64,000 bases of DNA, taken from positions 19,382,243-19,446,242 of the forward strand of contig OX419761.1 in the NCBI GenBank assembly GCA_948567375.1, read 5' to 3'. The notes under the pieces were generated by a model. The model made no database searches, had not been told where the DNA came from, and saw only the letters and a program-made list of their open reading frames with translations. The position numbers and the translations under genes were made by a program. Of the stretch, positions 46,245-57,392 are shown piece by piece; positions within the stretch are counted from its first letter, which is position 1, and each line of letters starts with the position of its first letter. The DNA is from Lunularia cruciata. Taxonomy: Eukaryota > Streptophyta > Marchantiopsida > Lunulariales > Lunulariaceae.

Positions 46245-48452
46245 TGTAGTGTTGTGGTTTACATAGCCATGAAAAAGTAAATTAACATAGTTTATCTCCA
46301 CATTAGTGGAATAGGTTGTATGACGGATCCCACGATTGAGCTATGGCCATATGAGCAATCTATGTATGTGTATGCAATTGGCCACATGGGTTATGATCTT
46401 ATTCTTTTCAAGAGCTATGATGTATATATGTGGTGGAGTTGAATCAAAGGAGGGCTTTAGTGGGAGTCTCAAGCGGAAGAAGGACATTGAGAGTGAAATT
46501 TGTAGTAGAATGTGGAAATATGGCATCAAAGAGAGAGGTTGAGTAGGAGATGTCCCATGTCCCAATCTGCCACTCCCAAATCCTTTTCTCATTAGACTTT
46601 AGATTCTACACCGTGACAGCTTACGAGATTGGATGGTGGCACATTTTGGGGTGGCAATTATGGAATTGGTGATGGGAAACCCAGATCCTATTGTCCTTCT
46701 AGTGCTTACTTATGAACAAGTCTAGGACTTAAAAATTTATGTGCTCTTATAGATGGAGAACAAATCAATTTTGCTCATGAGCTTCAAGGTGGACTTGTGG
46801 GGTCTATTTGTCAAAAAGTGAAGAGACTAAATGATAAACTTGTAAGAGATTGGGTCCCAAATGGAGAACTCAAGAGTTTTTTGACCTTCAAGGGAGTATG
46901 GGGAGGGTATTCAAGGAGAGGAGACCATGGTTGGAGGGAAGAGCTGACATGCTACAACTTGGAGATAGACTCAAAAGATTTGAGCAGATTCTGGGAGGGA
47001 TATCATTGGTTGAATCAAGGGAGGTAGAATTCATACCCAAAAGCACAAAGTAGGCAATTTGGAGAGCTTCTTGAAATATTTTCATTATCTATAAATGGAA
47101 TTGGAGATGAGACAAAGTGCTTATAGTGCTAAATGCAAAAAAATTAGTTTTGGGTAAATCTCAAATCAGATTTGCTTGACTAAAGTTGGTGCTTTTGGGA
47201 TGTAAGGTGTTGGAGAAGAGTTGATGATCAATTATGGAGTTTTGGTCACTCCCTAAGTTGTGGTTTGATTCACCTTATGAAAATTTCTAGTGTTGTTGGT
47301 CGTTAGGTTTTGCATCTTTTTGCAAAGGTTTATGTAGATTCCTTAAAAGGAGAATTCAGCATCTTGGATTAAGTTACCTATGTTTGTAGAGCTCACAAGT
47401 TAGCCTAGCTCAAGAATTGATCCATATCTAGAGATTGGGGTTGAACTAATCCATCAAAAATTTTAGAGGGTTAAACAAGGGCACAACCAGCTAATATAGA
47501 GAATTTTTTTGGCTTTGGATCCATGAAGAGTAAGAGTTGATGCAACAAGTGTTGTTGAAATACTATTGTAAGCTTGGTAGAGCAATTCTATCTTCAATCA
47601 TGAATGATTGGCAATTCTCCTATTTTTTGTGATTGTGATTGAGGATTTTAGACTTATTGGAGTGTTTTTTAAGATCAAGTGTACCTCTGATTCAGAAATT
47701 TGGGGAAAAGTTACAAAGAACCAAGAGCAAACCCTAAATTAGGGATTTCAAAATTAGGGTAAAAATTCCAAAAAATTGGCCAAGTTTGAGAGCTTGTCAA
47801 GTGAGCTGTCATAATCAGATTACATATGATTTTATATCATTGGAAAGCTTATCTCATAGGCTTTCTATTAAATCCTAGAACACTTGAATCCAAGTCACAA
47901 AAAAGGTTATGTCTATATGAGTTTTGCATACTTTTCCCTGTCAAAAAGATATAGAAGTTCCTCACTTGGATTAGAAGTTGATTGAAATCTAAAGAACAAA
48001 TTAGAGTAGAATTGGAGTACAGGTTGAAATTAGCTTGATGATGTAGCAAGAAGGCTTTGAAGCTCTTTTCCAAAAAAAAGTACAGAGAGCTATTGTCAAA
48101 CTCTTGTGATTGGATCTTCTTTGTACTTGCATGCATGTTTGTATGTCCAACTGGCTTGGATTGGTATGTGGGCATTATGCTTAGGTTCCTTCCTTCTAGG
48201 TGTGCTATTTTTTTCTCCTTGGTAATGTTGGAAGTGATAACCAACAGACTAGGAGTGCGTGTTACGATGACAGGTGTGGTTGCCTGCTACTTCCTTACCC
48301 GATAGGACTTATAGAAACAAGAGTAGAGGGTTCTACTGGTTGAGTACCACATGCACTCAGATTAGTAGTGACAAGTCTACACACAACCTCTGATCCATAA
48401 GCTACACAGCTAGGCACCCTGTGCTCTTAGAGAGAGAAAGGTAAAGTGCAAC
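46245..48452. mobile_element. 2.2-kb insertion of unknown class in chromovirus 3
   Basis: It breaks the RT homology of chromovirus 3 at a single point (CCACGG on the left, ATGGTAGTCAATACC on the right, against CCACGGTAATCAATACA in copy 1). The inserted DNA begins TGTAG, ends CAACA, and is flanked by ACGG and ATGG, a possible decayed 4-bp target duplication. A sub-block 46245-46610 starts TGTAG and ends CTACA and could be an LTR, but I found no second copy of it. Plus-strand frames near 46740-47030 (INFAHELQGGLVGSICQKVK) resemble no family I know. Confidence 0.5.
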
Positions 48453-48456
48453 AATG

Positions 48457-49451
48457 GTAGTCAATACCAAATCAAAGCACTACATCCTTCTTTGGTACAA
48501 AGAGTACCAATGCTTCACATGGAGATGTACTATGTTGAATAAAATCCTTCTCCAACAACTTGGTTAATGTTATTCAAAGTTTTTCTAGCTCCTTTGGTGA
48601 GAGCCAATAGATTGGTCTACTTAAGGGAGTACTACTTGGAAATAGCTCAATCTTGAAAGGCATACTCTTGATAAGAGGGTTATTCCTTTGGAAGATCTAG
48701 AAACACATCCATAAACTCTTGAATTATTTGATCATCCATTGGCTTCTAATCCTTATCATAGTCCCCTTGTGCAACAAGTTTGATACACTACAAAGATACA
48801 CTACAATTATAGTGATATCTTCCTCCAAAGCTTGCTCTACAATTGCTATATTGACAAACTTGCCATCTTGGAGTTGACTATTCTTAGATGTCTTACTTAG
48901 TGCTGCAAGACAACCCAATTGGTAATTCTTACCTTAGGGTTGTACTTGATTTGTGGTCATGCACAATCAAATTGAACCTTATGATGTTCAAGCAAAGGAA
49001 AAATCAAACTGATATTATAGCGTAAGAAGTGACAATGAATCTCATGTACATGGAATAATCCTTCCCATTCTTGAATGCAGTAGATTGCAAGGTTTGGATT
49101 GTAGAACTCTCTCTACTCTTTGGTATTATCAACTTTATATCTAATATTGGCTTTATATGAATACATAATTCCTTTGCTATTTGCATGGACATGGAATTTT
49201 CAAAACTTCCAAAATCAATCAAAATTCTATAACCTTAATCAGATCTCATACCTTGCAAATGAATAAATTTCCATAGGTTGAGCATTCAATCTCGTTGGAA
49301 CTAATCAAGTTCCAAGTTTAACATCTCTATTGGGATTCTTTGTTTCCTTGATCATTGTGATTCACAAACTCCATTTAGGTAACTAATCATGATCACCTGT
49401 TTTGGAGTGGACATTCTACAATATAATGTCCAATTTGGTGAGGATAAAAGT
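48457..49451 (-). pseudogene. Chromovirus 3: start of RT, protease and gag zinc knuckle
   Basis: It continues chromovirus 3 after the insertion. The RT start is near 48480-48680. The linker with one ESQDGKFV-like unit is near 48840-48870. The protease is near 49000-49230 (IDFGSFENSMSMQ at about 49190, again with DFG in place of DSG). The beginning of the zinc-knuckle region is near 49400-49450. It ends abruptly where plastid DNA starts. Confidence 0.75.
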
Positions 49452-49453
49452 AA

Positions 49454-49717
49454 CCATATGAAATTTAAATTTCACGTATGGTTCTGAAATGGAGTTTTTT
49501 TTAATCTACAACCGAAATGAATGTTAGTTCAATTTGAGGAGAATATGTGGAAGCTTTGCAAAATTATTATGAAGCTATGTGCTTAGAAATTGACCCTTAT
49601 GATTGAGGTTATATACTTTATACTATATGTCTTATTCATACAAGTAATGGAGAACATGCTAAAGCTTTAGAATATTATTTTCAAGCATTAGAAAGAAATC
49701 CATCTTTACCACAAGCC
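49454..49717 (+). pseudogene. ycf3: Plastid ycf3 exon 2 with end of group II intron 1
   Basis: At 49454-49484 a hairpin-forming block (CCATATGAAAT pairing with ATTTCACGTATGG) is group II intron domain V. It is followed by an intron end and, from about 49514, the Ycf3 exon 2 reading GEYVEALQNYYEAM, then [20 protein letters not shown]. This is part of the tetratricopeptide region of the photosystem I assembly factor. Two in-frame TGA codons and the missing exons 1 and 3 make it a non-functional nuclear copy. The frame ends at about 49717, before the usual exon end. Confidence 0.88.
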
Positions 49718-49751
49718 ACTAGACTTTGGTGAAAAATAGGTCAATCCAATA

Positions 49752-50090
49752 CACTGAGCTTCTCCATGAGTATCTAGTAACCAAGTATGAAAAGGCACCA
49801 TTGGTAATTTAACAACATAAGCTATTAAAAAACTTAAATATATTATTATTTCTAATACTAATGGGTATATTTTATTAATTAAGTATTGGAAATAAAAATT
49901 TATATTCATTAGAATTATAGAATGTCATCATTAAGGCTCTTGTTAAAATAAAAAGAGAGCTAACTACGGTATAAAAAATAAATTTTGTAGCAACATGTAA
50001 ACATTGTTTTCCTCCCCACATTGCTAAAAGTAAATAAAGAGAAAATAATTCTAATTCCAACATAAAAAGGTAAAGGTATCTTTTCAAAAT
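49752..50090 (-). pseudogene. ndhD: Plastid ndhD fragment
   Basis: Minus-strand translation gives [19 protein letters not shown] followed by ATKFIFYT, then SNEYKF, and in a shifted frame [20 protein letters not shown] and [14 protein letters not shown]. This is the central part of NADH dehydrogenase-like subunit 4 (NdhD) of the plastid NDH complex. Internal frame changes and lost ends show it is dead. Confidence 0.88.
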
Positions 50091-50235
50091 TTACATATTA
50101 AAGTTTTTTTACAAACACTTTATATAAAACCTCACCTTCAAGTTTACAAGGTGCTTTTCTTTTTTACTAATCAATTTGTAAATTGTAATTTTTTTCAAGA
50201 CAAGAATGTAAAATTCCTTTTTTTAACTATCTCAC

Positions 50236-50430
50236 CTTTTAACCAAGGATGTCAAAAAAATGAGCTAACCCAACTAATCTAGCTTAAACAATAGAAAGAA
50301 CTACAACTTTATTTTTTCAATGAACTTAATTTGCTAATGGAGTAAGTTCATGAGCCCAAGCTAAAGTTTCAATAAGTTCTTTCCAATATCTATGCAAAAA
50401 GAGAAGAAACATAAATCCAATAGCCCTTAT
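50236..50430 (-). pseudogene. psaB: Plastid psaB C-terminal fragment
   Basis: Minus-strand frames read [20 protein letters not shown], then after stops LSIV*ARLVGLAHF. This is the C-terminal part of the photosystem I apoprotein A2 (reference pattern [20 protein letters not shown]). Stops replace Gln and Trp positions, as expected for a decayed nuclear copy. Confidence 0.85.
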
Positions 50431-50542
50431 GAAAATACTTTTTCTAATTTATTTTTAAGATATCTTTATTAAATATTGAAAACATAATAATAAAATATTT
50501 TATCTTTTGATTATTAAAAAATAAGTTTTAATTTTTTTTGTC

Positions 50543-51763
50543 TTAAGTAAAATTCAGTAACCGATTGGATTGGCTCTTGTTTGATTGGTACTTCTGAACC
50601 ACTTTTTGCAACCACTCTTGGTCTGCCATACTAAGTGATCTTTGTCGGATGACATCAATCTCAATTGGTGTTGGCTTGTTCACTAATGCTTGGATTAGAT
50701 TCCTCTTCAAGCTTGGAACAGGCCTAACAGTTTCTACAAGATATGGCATTTTAATATAAACGTCACCTCTTTCCTCAATATCCAAAGGCTGATCATCTAC
50801 AAGATAAAATTTTCCAAAATCACCAGCAATGTAATTCAACATACACTTCTTTTGTGAGGTAGAGTGGAAAGAAGCTCTTGAATCAAAATCCATGATTCCA
50901 TGGGACTATCTGCATTAAGGATCAAAACATCATTAACTTCCTTTGAAGTTGCATTCATTGAATCCTCATTCTACCCCTCGCTTTGATTCTTCTTTATGAG
51001 CCAACAGTCTTTCTTGCGTGCACCTTCTTACCACAATTCCAACACCCATCACCTTTCAATTTGGACTTGCTCCTCCTCTTGGACTTGTATCTACTTTGAT
51101 TGTCACTATGTTGCATAGGTCTTCCTCGGTTTTCAAAAGCATTCATGGCCAATTCAGAGTTTATGCTAAACTTTCTCCTTCTAATATCTTCATTGAGTAT
51201 CAGATTTTAGACCTCCTCAAACCCCAATTTTTTTGAGCCACAAGAACTACTTACTATTGTCACAATTGCACTCCAACTTCAAGTAATGGGGATAGGAGAA
51301 TTAAAGTACACACTTCATCCTCAAAACTGATTTCCACTAGACTTAATTTTCTTGTGATCAAGTTGACGTTATTAATATGATATGTGACAGAGTGACCTTC
51401 ATTCATCTTTAGGTTGAAAAGACAACACATCAAATACACCTTGTTGGAAGTCTATTGTTTTTCATACATGTTAGACAAAGCTTCCAGTAGACCTATACTA
51501 GTCTCCTCCTCTAGAACATTGAACACCTAGTTTGTAGCTAATGTCAGGCGGACAACTCCCAAAGCTTGTATATTCTGGTATCTCAATATTCTGGTAACAT
51601 GAGCTCAGGTTTCACACCTCCAAGAGGTACATGAAGCTTGTTTTGATACAAGTGGTCCTTGTTTGCATTTTCCAAAAACCAAAGTCTTTACCATCAAAAT
51701 CTATCTATCCTGACCTTTCTTTCCTCTCCTGCCGTTGCTCTGACTCTTTCCTTCAAACCTATC
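50543..51763 (-). pseudogene. Ty1/copia gag and protease remnant fused to gypsy gag
   Basis: In minus-strand order, gag is near 51600-51070, a CCHC knuckle near 51045-51000 (CWNCGKKVHARK then C), and the copia protease from 50893 (MDFDSRASFHSTS, where DSGAS is usual; then YLVDDQPLDI and VPSLKRNLI). Near 50690 the frame passes without a stop into NKPTPIEIDVIRQRSLSMAD, which is the gypsy gag found in chromovirus 1 near 9260-9300. The 116-codon frame is thus a copia-gypsy chimera. Confidence 0.75.
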
Positions 51764-51877
51764 GCTCTGATACCAATTGTTGTGGATCTCTACTGATTTA
51801 TCTGTTCCTCTTATGATAGTGCTCTGATAACAATTGTTGGGGATCTCTACTGATGTATTTGTTCCTCTTATGACAGT
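51764..51877. repeat. 57-bp tandem duplication spanning primer site and LTR end
   Basis: GCTCTGATACCAATTGTTG at 51764 recurs as GCTCTGATAACAATTGTTG at 51821, with the next 38 bases also repeated. The element therefore carries two primer site/LTR junctions, one with a mutated primer site. Confidence 0.9.
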
Positions 51878-52390
51878 CTTCTACTATTGAGATCAACCCC
51901 GGGTAGGAAGGAAAAACATATATGGAGAAAAAAGAGAAAATATACTCACACACATCAATAGGTGCACAAGAATTTACATGGCGAGTCACTTGCTCCTACA
52001 TCCACCGCAATACAAATCTTGGATTTTTACTCCCTATCAATACGGGTTACAAAGATCACAAGAAAGCTATGTCCCGACCAACTCTTTCCATGTCCAATCT
52101 GTTTGTGTGTTTATCTGGATCCGCCTTCTCCTGATTGTCTCCTGCTCATATGATCAAACTCAGACTCAACTAGCCAGCTTCATGTGAATCAAAGTTATCA
52201 AAAGTTCATATTGAGTCTTTTCCATAGGCACATCTATATTCAACTCACTCTCCATGTCCCTGGTTACATTATACAGTTTCACCCATAAGAACAAGAAACA
52301 CACTCCCGTGATATCCCTGGATTGTCAAACACCTGTCTCAACCCTAGACAATATATCGCGTGGATGATCTGAGCCCGCAATCTCAACATC
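51778..52390 (-). repeat. 5' LTR of the Ty1/copia remnant
   Basis: The LTR begins TGTTGTGGATC on the plus strand, directly after a tRNA-iMet primer site (GCTCTGATACCA at 51764-51775). Its far end lies shortly before lectin kinase sequence starts at about 52405. The exact terminus is uncertain and no 3' LTR is present. Confidence 0.6.
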
Positions 52391-52404
52391 ACAGCTCGGA
52401 TAAA

Positions 52405-52930
52405 TCGGACTGATCAGGCTCCACATCCGAACATTCCCATCCGGATCCAAGATGAGAAATGTGGTAGAGATCCTGAAAGGTAGTGTTGGCATGCTTCCCG
52501 TCCTGACGTCGAAACCAGTAATGTAGTATCAAAGTGATGGACCTCGATACATCATGCCAGGCCTGAAGCCAAGAGCAACAACTGACAGTTTGGGATCTAT
52601 AGAAGAGCATTCGCAGGTATCAATATCGTTATCATCGTCAAACCATGGGGGATAGTGGAGCGTTGAGCCAATCTGCATCTTCCTTCCTTCCATTGTCAAC
52701 AAAGTTCGGCTGAGTCTACATCTTCTGCAAATGCACCGACGAGCAACCAATTCTAAAACGTTGAACTCGAGATCCTAAAGTGCACAAGAGGGGGAACTTT
52801 CAGCACATCTAATCGACCCACTACTGCGAGTTGAGGTCTTGTAGGAGCGCACGTATGTAGAATTGGCACTGCAGCTACCAGATGTAAATGTTTTTGCAGG
52901 CATTTATTTGCGAACCAACCTGTCAATATC
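52405..52930 (+). pseudogene. L-type lectin receptor kinase, C-terminal fragment (copy 1)
   Basis: Plus-strand sequence reads SKMRNVVEILKGSVGMLPV then PRYIMPGLKPRATTDSLGS, parallel to MRQVIEMQTGSVGMLLVPK and PQYLIPGLKPIATSDSLAV at 56690-56860. This is the last kinase subdomain (R-P-x-M-R type) and the C-terminal tail. A TAG follows KPVM. Similarity continues beyond the coding end to about 52930 (TCGGCTGAGTCTACATCTTC against TCGACTGAGTCGGCATCTTC). Lectin and most kinase sequence is missing. It is probably a partial duplicate of the gene at 55232. Confidence 0.7.
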
Positions 52931-55231
52931 CTTCGAATTTAGCAATATGATTGCAGAAGTTGCAGATTCTGTTTCTCCTAGGTGGCTCCTGGTACAGATG
53001 CTACGCACATTCAGTGAATGCACAGTTCCAAAGCTGTTTCGGCTACATGCACTTTAAAATGATGTATATGCTTTTGGCCTGTTATCACTAGAGCTGTTCT
53101 CAGCCAGAATTCGGTGGATCGGAGGAAACCAGAGGATAGTCTCGTCAAAAGGGAGGGGTCTTTGATAGAAAGTCATTATCTGGAAATGATGATCGATCTA
53201 AGTCTATAGCTCTGTATCTACTTCAAAGGAAAAGTATCGACTGAAGATGTGGCTTACTTGTTGATCGGTGTTGAAGGTTGAGACGCTTGCGATGAGGGGC
53301 TTACCGCAGGACTTTCATCATTCAGCAGCATATATAGAAATGGATAATGTTCTTTCAATTGTCGGTGTGTCTGCATGTCTTAGGGTTACTTGTATTCTTG
53401 CCGTATTATGGTGCACTTACATCCTTTCCTCTTATCATGTCTGCAGCAGACGTCAAACGAGTCTATAGTGAGGTTAGCAGATTCTACTAGTTCACACTCT
53501 GGAAATGTGTTCTCACCGTCCACGCTCTTGTGTTCTTATCCTTTTGTGCTCTTTGATATGCTTTGGGAACATTTTAGATGCCACGGCTGTGATACCCGGA
53601 AGTAGTTGAGTAATGACAGCTTGCTCACGAATCAACAAGAGGTTTCAGTCGAAGAGAGAAAAGAAAGACAAGCGGCCATCCCTTAAGGAGGAAAAACGAA
53701 TTCCCGCCCCCTCCCCCACCTAGCCACATGCGGATCAAAGGCAGTCAAAGTGAGAGACGAGCAAGTTAACTTGAGTCTGTAAACTGTTGGCTGCAAGGAG
53801 ATATTTTGATAATGGAGACACAGGAGATCCATCAATTATCCACCTTCTCTGTGACAAGATTTTTTGGCTTTTGTGAGCACGGCGCATGCCTTGATTCTAT
53901 TTTTGGTCGTCTTGCTACTGCATATTTATCCTCCATCTTTGAAAGCTAAGTCGATTTAAATCTAACCAAGAGATAGGCTAGGCTCGTCAATTGCAAGAGA
54001 GCATGTGCAGTATTAAAACGTAATAATTTGGAAGAGATCATCGATCCACCTATCTCTCACGTATCAGTACTCATCGGGAAAAGGAACACAATTGAGTTGT
54101 GAGGTAGTAGGGTCAGCAGGTACAACGGCTTCACGCTGTGGAAACTGATCCACCCTTTGCATCCACAAGTTCTCCTTCGCACTTCTCCTTCTGCTGCTGT
54201 GCCTTCTACGTTTGTGACAATCTAATTTCACATGCATTAGTGACGTTTTCATATCACGGCTGTGGCACCTGAAAGTAGTTGAGTTGTATGTCTTCTTTGG
54301 ACACGAACCAGCAGGCGGTTTAACTGAAAAACAGAAGAGACATAACAAGCCGCCATCCCATGGAGGAAACAAACAAACCCTCAACCAAATGCTTAGTTTG
54401 GTGACCTTGGAGCAGGACTTTGTCTGCTTTGGTGCACTTTGTGATTGTTTATCTTCTTTCATCATGCATGTCGGCCAATAAGGTCCAAGAGTGCCCATTT
54501 CAGCCCTGTTTCCCGCCGTGAACTACAAGCTTTTGTGCCATCGTGATCGACTGAACCGAGTTCCAACTAGAGAATGCTGGACGAGACAGTGAGAGCTAAC
54601 CTATCACAGGTACGAGAAAGAATCTCAGGTCCAATTAGAAGACTATATGAAATAACTTTTGACCTCATATCGTGGAAGTTAAAGAAGACACAGACAAGAT
54701 TGTACGGAGGACCTCCAAATATCCGATTGTCTCACGCAAGGGATGTGCCGAATCTTGCAGAGTCGTCATCATTTCTCCCATTTTAACTGATTGGAGATAG
54801 TATGACCTTTGAAGCATTGCATTGGCACTTGAATCGCGCAATGAACGGATATGAGGCCTGACACGTAGGTAGAAGTTATTCAAGGCAACACCATCAATGA
54901 TCCCAAAAATGGCAGAGAGTGCAAGTCAGCTCTGTAATCGCATCCAATTCTATATCGCGCACATCGCTTCATGTGAAGGGAATCCTTTAAGCGATGGAAA
55001 CCTCCAGCTAAATACGAAGAGAATCATGGAAGTTGATGTAGTATCTTTGTCAAAGTGATACTGGAGTCATCGCCTATCAAATCAATTCTCACTGTACTAA
55101 TCTTACTGCTGCATAATTGGTCCCGCACGTGAGGTGTCAAGTGTCGCAACTCAACGATACCCTGCGAAAACTCCTGCATGATACGAACGGCAGACGTGAC
55201 ACGCTTGCAGAGACGATTTAACAAATCAGCG
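52931..55231. other. Unique-looking sequence with a dispersed duplication, no gene recognised
   Basis: Base composition is less AT-rich than the retroelement blocks. About 110 bp at 53580-53695 (CACGGCTGTGATACCCGGAA) recurs diverged at 54255-54366 (CACGGCTGTGGCACCTGAAA). Frames such as 54064-54498 show no recognisable domain. Diverged 5' parts of lectin kinase genes may be present but I cannot show them. Confidence 0.4.
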
Positions 55232-56935
55232 ATAATTTGAGCTTCAGCATCGAAGTGGGCGGCTTGGGTCCAGGATATGGATTTGCATCCGCACTGCTAA
55301 GCGAGTGGCAATTTACAGGGGCTGCCGGAAACGCTCTCGGTGTGTAAGTACATGGCAAGACAGTCGTCCGCACGTTGGCAGTTGAGTTTGATACGCTCAA
55401 AACTGACGACCGCAACGATAATCAACGATAATCATGTTGGAGTGGACTTCCAAAGATTAAGGTCTCAAGAAGCGTTAGTGACCATTAATTAGTCTGAACC
55501 AAGGTGTCATATGAATTGGCTTCGATTCATTACAATTCTTCTTCCGAAATTTAAAATTTAGAATTAGTACCAGTACTTCCAGTTCCGTTCAAGCCTTTCT
55601 CAATACCCTATTGACTTATCTAATATCTTCCACAGCAGAGTGCCAATTTACATGGCCATTCCAGCACCGAAAGAGAGATTGTATAACTTCTTCACTGTCT
55701 ACCAGTGGAGCTTCCAAGCTTTTGAGCACAATCCAGGTGGTTTTGACAGGTCCTGCCAACCACTTGGTCCCGATCTCTGCCACAAGCACCAGCTAAGTGC
55801 CCTAATTGCTGGAGTCATTGCGGATTTGTAGTCATGCTATTAATCTCTGCAGGAATACTATACTTCCTATATATAGACGGAAATCCAAGACAAAATTCAC
55901 AAGAATTACTCTCAGGAGTCTAAAATAGACTAAGGGCTGGCTGGCATAGCGGACAGTCTGCAATTCAGTTTCCACCATGTGATTGGGGCTACACGAGGGT
56001 TCTCTGAAAGCTTAAACTAGGCCGGGGTGGTTTTGCAAGTACACAGAGGGAAATTGCTACAAAATAGGACAGCTAGTGGCTGCCAAGAGATTGAGCACCG
56101 ACTTCAATCAAGGTTTCAACCAATCAGCCAACTTCGTCACCTAACAATTGTCAAGTGCTAGGATGGTGTATCGACAAAGGAAATTTTTTATTGATGTACT
56201 AACTGGTGGCAACGGAAGGTTTGATAAGGCTTTTTTCCATCCAGTCGAGGGATTGGTATTAGATTGGAAAACCGGATCAAAAACTGTTAGAAAAACACAG
56301 TCCCTAGTACCTCTCACAATAGCACATCACAAACCACATTAAATAGAAATAGAAATCAGAAGACAACAGGAGATAATGTGGTTCACTTCCTGTCCCAGAA
56401 GCTACCTCCGCAAACGGACTCTCACCAGCCTTCGAGAACTTTATTTCTCACTAAATATATATATATAAAAAAACAGGTCCACCACTTGAACTTTTAGACA
56501 AGTAACAAGCAACTGCCATCAGTTACGTTTGCTTTTGCCCTTGCCCTTGACCAGTCATCACGGATAACAATCCAAACATAACAAGAACCATCACCGGTCC
56601 TGCAGACACTTCGCTTTATCTCCACGAAAACTCAAGAAGTCGCATAGTTCACCGGGACTTTAAGGCCAGCAATATCATATTGGATGCCCAAAATGAGGCA
56701 AGTCATAGAAATGCAGACAGGTAGTGTAGGCATGCTCCTCGTGCCGAAGCCAAAACCAGTTACTAAGTATCACAGTGATAGACCTCAATACCTGATCCCA
56801 GGCCTGAAGCCGATAGCAACATCTGATAGTCTGGCAGTGGCAGAAGAGAATTTCAAGGTATTAATATGTGTATCATCCAACGAAGGAGATAGTGAAGTGT
56901 TGAGCCAATCGGCATCTCCACTTCTTCAATGATCA
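55232..56935 (+). pseudogene. L-type lectin receptor-like kinase pseudogene, full architecture
   Basis: All parts of an intronless plant lectin receptor kinase are visible in order. The lectin domain shows NLSFSIEVGGLGPGYGFAS (55232-55292), GAAGNALGV, then TLAVEFDTLKTDD (about 55375-55413) and DNHVGVDF, and its C-terminal strand has PIDLSNIF (about 55608) and YQWSFQAF. The membrane segment is near 55795-55880 (LIAGVIA, then GFVVMLLISAGILYF). The kinase has a G-loop GRGGF (about 56021), AAKRLSTDFNQGF (about 56065, with the ATP lysine), LGWCIDKGNFLLMY (about 56157), VLDWKT (about 56259), SLYLHE, HRDFKASNIILD (about 56650, catalytic Asp present), then the end motif KMRQVIEM (56690). Between NIILD and KMRQV the activation-loop half of the kinase is deleted. 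About 285 bp is inserted at 56310-56595. Stops and frameshifts are many. Such proteins act at the plasma membrane in defence and stress sensing. Confidence 0.88.
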
Positions 56936-57392
56936 ATAATTTCGACTGAGTCGGCATCTTCTGCAAACGGTACCGAAGAGCACCCATTTCGTAAGCTGTC
57001 AAATCTGAGGTCTGCGAGTAAAATGTGGGGAAGCTTTAGCCCTTGTAATCGATCTATTTCTCGCAGTTTTGCGAAGGGAGGTTTGTAGAAGCACCCGTGT
57101 AAACTCTGCAGGCGTATCTGAGTGTAAATGTTCAAATTCAGAGTATTTAACCACGACCGGCCATCTAAATCAGACCTACGTGTTCAAGTTCTACTATTGT
57201 ATTGTTGCCCTATTGCTCAGTCTAGCTTCCCCATACTTTCGTGGCTTTGCACTTACATGTCGTCCGCAAGTTGAGTAGCACAAGCCAGAACCATCGGAAT
57301 TCCGACCAACTTCACAACATAAATAATTCCAGCACATAGCTTCCTCAGACGAGAAGGGACGCTTGTCTGATACAGGTTCATGGTGTTCCGAT

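Larger units (their letters stand above)
49452..50530. other. Nuclear plastid DNA insert (NUPT), rearranged
   Basis: About 1.1 kb of very AT-rich sequence carries three plastid gene pieces: ycf3 on plus, ndhD on minus, psaB on minus. In plastid genomes psaB and ycf3 lie close together on one strand and ndhD is far away in the small single-copy region, so the order and orientation here are rearranged. It lies between two parts of a gypsy gag: the zinc knuckle ends at 49451, and upstream gag sequence resumes at about 50600. Confidence 0.88.

Noticed and set aside
54064-54498. 144-codon minus-strand frame
   Set aside because: Cys/Ser/Arg-rich without any domain. It spans a diverged dispersed repeat, so it is probably a chance frame.
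56450-56475. TA-rich simple repeat as a scaffold or origin element
   Set aside because: It is a short AT microsatellite only and nothing supports a function.
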